Source: CAZZIZ01 sp964654535
Lineage (GTDB): Bacteria; Bacteroidota; Bacteroidia; Chitinophagales; UBA2359
DNA: 5,002 nt
Assembly (NCBI GenBank): GCA_964654535.1
Contig: CAZZIZ010000234.1
Location: forward strand, 1 to 5,002
Reading direction: 5' to 3'
Part shown: positions 1 to 4,888 of the stretch, one piece after another
Layout: every line of letters begins with the position of its first letter
Position numbering within the stretch: position 1 is the first letter of the stretch
Notes under the pieces: generated by a model
Told to the model about the DNA's origin: nothing
The model's input: only the letters and a program-made list of their open reading frames with translations
Database searches by the model: none
Position numbers and translations under genes: made by a program

Positions 1-645
1 CAAAAACTCGCCATAGAAACTTACGAGTTCTATTTGCACTACATCATCGAGCAGCAAAGAAAAGCAGGCTATCCCTATGCCTTTCATACCGTGGGTAGTT
101 CAATGGCGGTGCGATGTCGAGACTATATGTCGCAAGGAGGAATGAACCGTCGCAAGGCGGGCGAAGATTTTTACTTCATTCATAAGTTTACGCATCATCC
201 CAACTTCGGGGAGATAAAAAACACCACCGTTTTCCCTTCTGCACGCAATTCTGACCGTGTACCCTTCGGTACTGGCAAAGCCGTTGGAGACTATATGTCT
301 GATACCAAAGGCATAGACTTCTACGCCCCTGAGACTTTCGATGAGCTAAAGGTGCTTATCGAAACTTTCCCAGCATTGTATGTTGAGCAAGCAATGAGCT
401 ACGATGCTTTCCTAGAAAAACAAAGCCCAATGATTCGCGCTTTTTTAGCAGATCGCGATTTCAAAGCGCTGCTGCCCGATATGATTGGCAACGCTTCCAG
501 CGATGCAACTTTCAAGCGTCGCTTTTTCCAATGGTTGAATCCTTTTTTGGTTATGAAGCTGATGCACTTTTCGCGGGATGGGTTCTATCCGAATATTTCC
601 TACGACGCCGCCCAAAGTCATTTCGAGCTTGTCGAGAAATCTTGA
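1..645 (+). CDS. Probable family 2 glycosyltransferase, 3' part only
   Basis: The frame is open from base 1, so the gene starts upstream of the window; 214 residues and a TGA stop are visible. The segment resembles the C-terminal half of Bacteroidota GT2-type glycosyltransferases, soluble or peripheral enzymes that move a sugar from a nucleotide-sugar donor to a glycan or lipid acceptor. The best support is GGMNRRKAGEDFYF at visible residues 46-59; its Glu55-Asp56 fits the acidic ED motif that supplies the catalytic base in GT2 enzymes. A conserved-looking stretch, TTVFPSARNSDRVPFGTGKA, follows at 75-94. The N-terminal nucleotide-binding part (DXD region) is outside the window, so donor and acceptor cannot be named. 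No membrane segment is visible. The last nine residues (206-214, SHFELVEKS) are encoded by a dispersed repeat and are probably not ancestral. A TTG at 34 could be taken as a start, but the open frame before it argues for a longer protein. The gene is convergent with parC. Confidence 0.62.
   Translation, partial: QKLAIETYEFYLHYIIEQQRKAGYPYAFHTVGSSMAVRCRDYMSQGGMNRRKAGEDFYFIHKFTHHPNFGEIKNTTVFPSARNSDRVPFGTGKAVGDYMSDTKGIDFYAPETFDELKVLIETFPALYVEQAMSYDAFLEKQSPMIRAFLADRDFKALLPDMIGNASSDATFKRRFFQWLNPFLVMKLMHFSRDGFYPNISYDAAQSHFELVEKS
617..642 (+). repeat. Dispersed imperfect palindrome, copy 1
   Basis: This 26-base unit begins GTCATTTCGAGC and ends CGAGAAATCT, an imperfect palindrome. A second copy with the same two ends lies inverted at 748-774, differing mainly in the centre (CTTGT here, GAAGC in the inverted copy read on its own strand). 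From memory, units of this form are common between genes in Bacteroidota; I have not checked this. Here the unit overlaps the 3' end of the glycosyltransferase frame and encodes its C-terminal residues, with the stop codon just beyond it at 643-645. Confidence 0.7.
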
Positions 646-821
646 GTGTTTGGCGAGCGCAGCGATGCGACGGAAAAGTTAAAGAAAAAGACTTACATCT
701 AATCTATTTGCGAAAAGAGTCCATTGCGTTAATGCAAACGAGTCCACAGATTTCTCGGCTTCGCTCGAAATGACCCTAGTACATAATCCCTTCTTGGGTG
801 GGGCGCCCGTAGGGAGGGATC
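646..821. other. Spacer after the glycosyltransferase gene
   Basis: No gene is supported here. The short open frames that cross it have no recognisable protein features and run through repeats. Contents in order: a GCG-rich stretch (651-671), an A-rich stretch (674-690), a small hairpin (TTGCG / TGCAA, about 724-737) set between two direct GAGTCC hexamers (717-722 and 740-745), the inverted palindrome copy at 748-774, and a G-rich stretch with the palindrome GGGCGCCC (801-808) that runs into structured repeat copy B. Confidence 0.6.
748..774 (-). repeat. Dispersed imperfect palindrome, copy 2 (inverted)
   Basis: Read on the minus strand, this 27-base unit begins GTCATTTCGAGC and ends CGAGAAATCT, matching the ends of the unit at 617-642. 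The two units lie in opposite orientation and enclose 105 bases. They could be two independent insertions or the terminal repeats of one small non-coding element of about 158 bases (617-774). Confidence 0.7.
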
Positions 822-997
822 GCGTGAGGGATAGAGGCATTGTTGAAGCTCCTGTTGCTTTTTGCAAGAAGTGTTTTTAGCTCCTCAAGAGCTAGAGAAA
901 CGCTTTGCAAAAAGCAGAACAGAGCGACTGCCGAAAGCCCGACCCCATAAAAAAAGCCCCACGCGAAGCGTGAGGCTTTTTTTATGGGGGCACGCCC
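822..997 (-). repeat. Long structured repeat, copy B
   Basis: Read on the minus strand from 997 down to 822, this element matches the + strand element at 4630-4792. Shared blocks in order are GGGCGTGCCCC; GGTCGGGCT followed by TCGG; AGTCGCTCTGTTCTGCTT; GTTTCTCTAGCTC; GGAGCTAAAAACACTTCTTG; AGCAACAGGAGCT; and ATCCCTCACGC. The two ends (GCGTG and CACGC) are complementary and could close the fold. Inside are a 5' hairpin whose sequence differs completely between copies (943-989) and a long 3' hairpin (857-915) with a perfect 11-bp base (GCTTTTTGCAA with TTGCAAAAAGC). It starts 53 bases after the parC stop, in the sense orientation of parC. It has no coding potential I trust. I recall similar GGGCGTGCCC / GGTCGGGCT / CCCTCACGC elements from other Bacteroidota, but cannot name the family. 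Function unknown. Confidence 0.8.
943..989. terminator. Bidirectional rho-independent terminator-like hairpin
   Basis: A 22-bp stem (943-964 with 968-989) closes on a three-base GAA loop; the only non-Watson-Crick position is one A opposite C on the + strand, which reads as a G-T wobble on the minus strand. A seven-base A run on the left arm pairs with a seven-base T run on the right, so a GC-rich hairpin core followed by a U tract is made in either direction. It lies between the converging glycosyltransferase and parC genes, as expected for a shared terminator. It also forms the variable 5' arm of structured repeat copy B. Confidence 0.75.
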
Positions 998-1050
998 AAT
1001 TCCATTAAAATTGGACTCGCCCAAATTATTTATCATCTCATGAATGCACC

Positions 1051-3282
1051 TTAACGCATATCCTCAATATCAAAATCGATCTCCATTGTCTGACCACCCT
1101 CGTCCTCTTCAGAACCTTCATTCTCGTCGTCAAAGTTTTCCTCGTCGCCCAAAATAATAAGCGCCTCAGGCCATTCCTTTTTATTCAACTCTGGGCTGTC
1201 GAGCTCTTCTAGTTTTTTCAGCTTATGCGTCGATAGACGATTACCCGCCGCTTTCCAACCTTTGATATCGATGAGGTCGTTTAAGAAAGTCTCTTCGACC
1301 TCAACCTTTTTCGCCTTGCCTTTTACAAAGTGCAAATCGGCGGCTGGATCGGTGTGATTGCTAAGAAACAAAACCTTGGTGCCTTTGGCTTCGGGCACAA
1401 AAGGATAGCGCGTATTGAGGCTCGTGGTCTCAATAAGGAAACGCTTTATGTATTCCGCTTTCTTGGCGGGGTTGTAATAAATGCAGGTTATCGGCTTTCG
1501 TGGATCAAAGCGCACCAACGTATGTATGTCGTCGTAGGCATATCGATTGCTCATAGAAAAATCGGTAAGCTCGTAGGCGCCGTTTTTATAAATGACCAAA
1601 ATAAGATCGCCGGTGTTGAACTCGCCAAGGGCTTGTCCAATCTCGGTTCCGCTCAACTTACCTGTGTTTTCGTCGTACCAAATAGCTTTGCCGCCAATGG
1701 TCGATTTACCCTGAGCAAGTTGTGTGACCTTACGAATGGGCCACTTGCTAAGAATATTTCCTTTAGACGCGCGGCCCTTAACCGCTATTTCTGAAAAGTC
1801 AAATTCGAAAGTCTTTTTCTTGGCGCGGCAACTTGGCGATAATTTTATCTGCACGACTTCCGACTCGCCGTTAGGATTGGCGGTTAAGTAATGCACCTTA
1901 GCTTTCTTATCGCTTTTAGTCAGACTGTATTCCTTGTCACGCGTAACACCCTTTACCGAAAATCGCTTTACGTAGTTCTTTTTGTTTTCAGGATCAGCGT
2001 ATATCATATGGTAAACCATACGGTCGTCGCCCTTTTTCCAAACCGCGGCGTAGATTATGTCCTTACCCATAAAGACTTTCTGCTTCACCTTGCTGACCTG
2101 CATTTTGCCGTCCTTGCGTATGGCAATCATATCGTCCATTATGGAACATTCGCCAACGAACTCATCGCGCTTCATACCCAGACCCATAAAACCATCTTTG
2201 TAGTTCACATAGAGCCTCTCGTTGGAGACCACCACTTGTTTGGTGTCTATGTTTTCGAAGTCTTCGATTTTGGTTTTGCGTTCGCGACCCTTGCCGTATT
2301 TNNNNNNNNNNNNNNNNNNNNNNNNNNNNNNNNNNNNNNNNNNNNNNNNNNNNNNNNNNNNNNNNNNNNNNNNNNNNNNNNNNNNNNNNNNNNNNNNNNN
2401 NGAAATGCCTGACGCTAGGTTTATGAGGATCTCAACTTCCTTAGCCGTGTTGTCGGTTATCTTTTTGATTTTAATCTTGCCTTTGTCGTTGGCTTTCAAA
2501 ATCGAATCGATAAGCGAATGCGTTGTCGTACCATAAGGCACATCGCGAATCGCCAGCGTTTTCTTATCGACTATTTCTATTGTGGCGCGCACCTTAATTT
2601 TGCCACCACGTTTACCGCGATTGTATTCACGCACATCTATAGAACCGCCCGTAGGAAAGTCAGGAACAATTTTGGTTTTCTTGCCTTCCAATATGCGAAT
2701 AGAACCTTTGATGAGTTCGCAGAAATTGTGCGGCATTATTTTAGTCGACAGGCCAACGGCAATTCCTTCCACCCCTTGGAAAAGGAGTAGTGGAAATTTC
2801 ATCGGTAGTGCAATCGGTTCTTTTTTACGACCATCGTAAGAAACTTGCCAATCTGTAGTCTTGGGATTGAAAGCAACTTCGGTAGCAAACTTAGAAGGAC
2901 GTGCCTCGATATATCTAGCAGCTGCAGCACGGTCGCCGGTGCGTACATCGCCCCAGTTACCCTGACAATCGACTAGCAGATCTTTTTGACCAATCTTCAC
3001 CAAGGCATCTTCTATCGAAGCGTCGCCGTGCGGGTGATATTGCATAGTCTGACCTATGATATTGGCTACTTTATTGAAGCGCCCATCATCCATTTGCTTC
3101 ATCGCATATAAAATGCGCCTTTGGACCGGTTTTAGCCCATCTTCTATATAAGGAACAGCACGTTCTAGGATAACGTAAGAGGCGTAGTCTAGAAACCAGT
3201 CCTGATACATTCCAGACAAATGGGCCTTGCCATTTTGGTTGACTTTTGGGGTCTTGAGTTTTTTCTTGGATTTCTTAGCCAT
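1051..3282 (-). CDS. parC: DNA topoisomerase IV subunit A, with internal assembly gap
   Basis: ParC is the DNA-cutting subunit of topoisomerase IV. With ParE it makes a heterotetramer that passes one duplex through another, separating linked daughter chromosomes and relaxing supercoils. From the ATG at 3280-3282 the frame reads a basic N-terminus (MAKKSKKK), the winged-helix motif YHPHGDASI at residues 82-90, and the active-site Arg123-Tyr124 in AAAARYIEAR; Tyr124 forms the DNA phosphodiester link. Residues 294-327 fall in the N run. KYGKGRERKT follows, then a ParC-type C-terminal domain with GRASKGN near residue 500 in place of a GyrA box, and an acidic tail (16 of the last 34 residues Asp or Glu). 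The visible length of 743 is short for Bacteroidota ParC (about 850-900) because the coiled-coil exit-gate region is in the gap. A TTG eight codons upstream is a less likely start. No Shine-Dalgarno sequence is seen. parE is not adjacent within the window. Confidence 0.93.
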   Translation of the reverse strand: MAKKSKKKLKTPKVNQNGKAHLSGMYQDWFLDYASYVILERAVPYIEDGLKPVQRRILYAMKQMDDGRFNKVANIIGQTMQYHPHGDASIEDALVKIGQKDLLVDCQGNWGDVRTGDRAAAARYIEARPSKFATEVAFNPKTTDWQVSYDGRKKEPIALPMKFPLLLFQGVEGIAVGLSTKIMPHNFCELIKGSIRILEGKKTKIVPDFPTGGSIDVREYNRGKRGGKIKVRATIEIVDKKTLAIRDVPYGTTTHSLIDSILKANDKGKIKIKKITDNTAKEVEILINLASGIXXXXXXXXXXXXXXXXXXXXXXXXXXXXXXXXXXKYGKGRERKTKIEDFENIDTKQVVVSNERLYVNYKDGFMGLGMKRDEFVGECSIMDDMIAIRKDGKMQVSKVKQKVFMGKDIIYAAVWKKGDDRMVYHMIYADPENKKNYVKRFSVKGVTRDKEYSLTKSDKKAKVHYLTANPNGESEVVQIKLSPSCRAKKKTFEFDFSEIAVKGRASKGNILSKWPIRKVTQLAQGKSTIGGKAIWYDENTGKLSGTEIGQALGEFNTGDLILVIYKNGAYELTDFSMSNRYAYDDIHTLVRFDPRKPITCIYYNPAKKAEYIKRFLIETTSLNTRYPFVPEAKGTKVLFLSNHTDPAADLHFVKGKAKKVEVEETFLNDLIDIKGWKAAGNRLSTHKLKKLEELDSPELNKKEWPEALIILGDEENFDDENEGSEEDEGGQTMEIDFDIEDMR
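2302..2401. other. Assembly gap of 100 N inside parC
   Basis: Exactly 100 undetermined bases, the usual placeholder size for a scaffold gap of unknown length. The parC frame is the same on both sides if 100 is taken literally. Protein context shows the real gap is longer. The left flank (LASGI, then TCN for Ser) matches the point where Bacteroidota ParC enters the helical coiled-coil region, and the right flank KYGKGRERKT lies after it. In relatives roughly 150-170 residues separate these points, so about 450-500 bases are probably missing. Confidence 0.9.
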
Positions 3283-3342
3283 AAGAGAGCTCGAAAATAC
3301 GGGCAATCATTAGATTACGCGCTATTTTAAGACAAAGACTAC

Positions 3343-3351
3343 TGTGGATAA
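3343..3351 (-). promoter_or_regulatory. Consensus DnaA box in the parC-clpS divergent region
   Basis: The minus strand reads TTATCCACA, a full match to the DnaA box consensus TTATNCACA. It lies 61 bases upstream of the parC start and 151 upstream of the clpS start. It is a single box without the cluster or AT-rich unwinding region of an origin, so regulation of parC by DnaA is possible but chance is not excluded. Confidence 0.4.
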
Positions 3352-3450
3352 GGATTTGTCGAGACTTAGGGCAATAAATAATGTCTAAAATCAGGAAATC
3401 GGGCATTCTGAGCAGCCATAATGCACTGTTAAATAATTTTTTGCCTGAAA

Positions 3451-3481
3451 TTTGTACAATAGAAATAGCTTACTACTTTAG
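3451..3481 (+). promoter_or_regulatory. Putative Bacteroidota-type promoter of clpS-aat
   Basis: TTTG at 3451-3454 is followed after 19 bases by TACTTTAG at 3474-3481, which fits the Bacteroidota -7 element TAnnTTTG at five of six fixed positions. The spacing fits the -33/-7 layout of the phylum's primary sigma factor. Transcription would start near 3487-3490, leaving a short leader of about 15 bases before the clpS ATG. An alternative TTTG lies at 3440-3443 but gives a 30-base spacing. No equally good match was seen for parC on the other strand. Confidence 0.45.
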
Positions 3482-3502
3482 TCAGAGAAATAAAGATCAT
3501 AG

Positions 3503-3784
3503 ATGTCTCAGCCTTTTAAGAAATACGAAGAAGAATCGGAAGTCCTCGTCGCCGAACGCGACCAAGGGCAAAGCTTGGTTTTGCACAACGATGACCACAA
3601 TACATTTGATTGGGTTATCGATTCATTGGTGGAAATCTGTTCACACAATAATGTTCAAGCTGAGCAATGCGCGTACATCGTGCATTATAAAGGGAAGTGC
3701 GCGGTACGTCAAGGGCCTGAAGAAGTAGTTAGACCTATGCGTAACGCACTCATCGATCGCGGGTTAAACGCGACCTTAGAATAA
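3503..3784 (+). CDS. clpS: ATP-dependent Clp protease adaptor ClpS
   Basis: ClpS is a small cytoplasmic adaptor that binds proteins with a bulky hydrophobic N-terminal residue (Leu, Phe, Tyr, Trp) and hands them to the ClpA or ClpC unfoldase for degradation by ClpP. The 93-residue product has a flexible charged N-terminus (1-22), then the ClpS core. LVLHNDDHNTFDWVI (25-39) holds Asn29-Asp30-Asp31, matching E. coli Asn34-Asp35-Asp36, which contact the substrate alpha-amino group. EQCAYIVHYKGKC (54-66) holds His61, matching E. coli His66. Two other pocket positions differ from E. coli: Met40 is Phe35 and Met62 is Ala57. Length is normal for the family. The ATG at 3503 gives the full core with a short tail. 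No Shine-Dalgarno sequence precedes it, as is common in Bacteroidota. It is the first gene of an operon with aat, ten bases downstream. Confidence 0.94.
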   Translation: MSQPFKKYEEESEVLVAERDQGQSLVLHNDDHNTFDWVIDSLVEICSHNNVQAEQCAYIVHYKGKCAVRQGPEEVVRPMRNALIDRGLNATLE

Positions 3785-3794
3785 ACAAATCTTT

Positions 3795-4475
3795 ATGCCG
3801 GTTCTACTGAGCCCAGAAATTCAATTCCCCGAAATACTCCCCAGTACAGATGATGTCATAGCCATAGGCGGTGACCTATCTGAGGAGCGACTGCTATTGG
3901 CATATCGCGAGGGTATTTTCCCCTGGTTCAACGAAGACGAGCCCATCTTGTGGTGGTCGCCCGATCCGCGTTGTATTATTTATCCCGAAGATTTGAAGGT
4001 GTCCAAGTCCATGCGACCCTACCTCAACCAATCCAAGTATCGCGTTAGCTACGATACTGCGTTCGAGGATGTCATTCAATGTTGCGCCTTACCGCGTAAA
4101 GGTCAAGACGGTACCTGGATAACCGAAGATATTATCGGTGCCTACTGCGCGCTTCATCGCCGAGGCTTAGCGCATAGCGTTGAGGTTTGGGATGGCGACA
4201 AGCTGGCTGGAGGGCTGTACGGCGTCTCATTAGGCAAATGCTTTTTTGGTGAATCTATGTTTTGCAAAGCCAACAACGCAAGTAAGCTTGCCTTTATAAC
4301 CTTGATGCAAGAACTCAGTCGACGCGATTTTCAGTTCATCGACTGCCAAATATTCAACGACCATCTCGGCTCATTGGGAGCCATCGAAATTCCCCGTAAG
4401 CGTTTCCTAAAAGAGCTCAATGTTGCTTTACAAGGAGAAACTTTGCAAGGCGACTGGGGGGAGATTCTTGGGTAG
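3795..4475 (+). CDS. aat: Leucyl/phenylalanyl-tRNA--protein transferase
   Basis: Aat moves Leu or Phe from aminoacyl-tRNA to the N-terminus of proteins starting with Arg or Lys, creating the primary N-degron that ClpS recognises; it is cytoplasmic. The 226-residue product is full length (E. coli 234). Family motifs in order: IAIGGDLS (22-29), REGIFPWF (38-45), WWSPDPR (53-59), GTWI (106-109), LHRRGLAHSVEVW (120-132), GGLYGVSLGKCFFGESMF (139-156), NASK (161-164), IDCQ (182-185), HLGSLGAIEIPR (190-201). With a constant offset of three, Trp108, Tyr117, Glu153 and Gln185 match E. coli Trp111, Tyr120, Glu156 and Gln188, which shape the aminoacyl pocket and catalysis, so the enzyme should be active. 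It starts ten bases after the clpS stop, almost certainly co-transcribed. No strong terminator follows; the spacer downstream has hairpins without T tracts. Confidence 0.96.
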   Translation: MPVLLSPEIQFPEILPSTDDVIAIGGDLSEERLLLAYREGIFPWFNEDEPILWWSPDPRCIIYPEDLKVSKSMRPYLNQSKYRVSYDTAFEDVIQCCALPRKGQDGTWITEDIIGAYCALHRRGLAHSVEVWDGDKLAGGLYGVSLGKCFFGESMFCKANNASKLAFITLMQELSRRDFQFIDCQIFNDHLGSLGAIEIPRKRFLKELNVALQGETLQGDWGEILG

Positions 4476-4618
4476 GTTTTAGGAGTTCATCACGTCCTCA
4501 TCCTGTCTTTATTTTATTCAGATCTTCGGATACGCGATTGCCGAAGGCAATCGGCGAGATTCCCCTCTTGAGAGGGGTTAAGGGAGTGTCCACGTCTGTA
4601 AATTACGAGTCCTAAAAC
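4476..4618. repeat. Inverted-repeat-bounded block with two hairpins
   Basis: The block after aat is bounded by GTTTTAGGA (4476-4484) and its exact complement TCCTAAAAC (4610-4618). Inside are a perfect 8-bp hairpin, CGATTGCC / GGCAATCG with a GAA loop (4535-4553), and a perfect 16-base palindrome CCCCTCTTGAGAGGGG (4562-4577). CTTCGG (4524-4529) can also pair with CCGAAG (4541-4546), which excludes the first hairpin. Neither hairpin is followed by a T tract, so an intrinsic terminator for aat is not convincing. I recall the CCCCTCTTGAGAGGGG motif as common between genes in Bacteroidota. No gene is seen. Confidence 0.5.
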
Positions 4619-4629
4619 TTATTTTATTT

Positions 4630-4792
4630 GGGCGTGCCCCACTCACATCTGCCGCTGCGCGGCAAGTTCGGGTCGGGCTCTCGGGAGTCGCTCTGTTCTG
4701 CTTCAGGCAAAGTGTTTCTCTAGCTCCAAGGAGCTAAAAACACTTCTTGCCTTCAGCAACAGGAGCTCCAACAATCCCTCCATCCCTCACGC
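4630..4792 (+). repeat. Long structured repeat, copy A
   Basis: This 163-base element is the + strand partner of copy B at 822-997. It begins GGGCGTGCCCC and ends ATCCCTCACGC; the ends GCGTG and CACGC can pair. Its 5' variable part holds a short hairpin, TGCCGC / GCGGCA (4650-4662 region), where copy B has its 22-bp terminator-like stem. Its long 3' hairpin spans 4700-4757, with outer arms GCTTCAGGCAA and TTGCCTTCAGC and an inner TAGCTCC / GGAGCTA stem (4721-4736). Against copy B, two base pairs of the outer arm are changed on both sides (A-T to T-A, G-C to T-A), so pairing is kept. It lies 154 bases after the aat stop in the sense orientation of aat. The element has no plausible protein. Function unknown. 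Confidence 0.8.
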
Positions 4793-4805
4793 AACACATC
4801 GAAAC

Positions 4806-4844
4806 AATCCTGAAAATCCTATAATCCTGAAAATCCTGATTCAG
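4806..4844 (+). repeat. Tandem repeat, 17-base period, AATCCTGAAA type
   Basis: Two units starting AATCCTGAAAATCCT lie at 4806 and 4823, identical over their first 15 bases. Each is itself built of two ATCCT half-units about nine bases apart. The run ends CTGATTCAG, a nine-base imperfect palindrome at 4836-4844. I recall such AATCCTGAAAATCC runs as frequent between genes in several Bacteroidota, but this is memory and not a search. Confidence 0.65.
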
Positions 4845-4888
4845 ACAAACAAAAATTGTTCTTCCGTCTGTAGTACTCCTTGCAACTT

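Noticed and set aside
531..773. 80-codon open frame on the + strand
   Set aside because: It overlaps the glycosyltransferase 3' end in another frame and ends in the inverted palindrome; it has no family features.
776..1036. 86-codon open frame on the minus strand
   Set aside because: It runs through structured repeat copy B and the terminator hairpin, and the other copy of the repeat does not keep the frame. The apparent hydrophobic stretch comes from repeat sequence.
1330..2839. Several open frames on the + strand opposite parC
   Set aside because: They are antisense shadows of parC, which has clear family motifs across the same bases; one pair also runs through the N gap.
3331..3360. Replication origin at the DnaA box
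   Set aside because: There is only one consensus box, with no box cluster, clear AT-rich unwinding region or dnaA/dnaN neighbours.
3381..3728. 115-codon open frame on the + strand across the clpS start
   Set aside because: It overlaps most of clpS in another frame, and clpS has clear family motifs. The upstream part is promoter region.
4535..4580. Rho-independent terminator for clpS-aat
   Set aside because: The hairpins are strong, but neither is followed by a T tract on the + strand.
4806..4844. CRISPR array
   Set aside because: Two adjoining 17-base units without spacers, and no cas genes; this is a simple tandem repeat.
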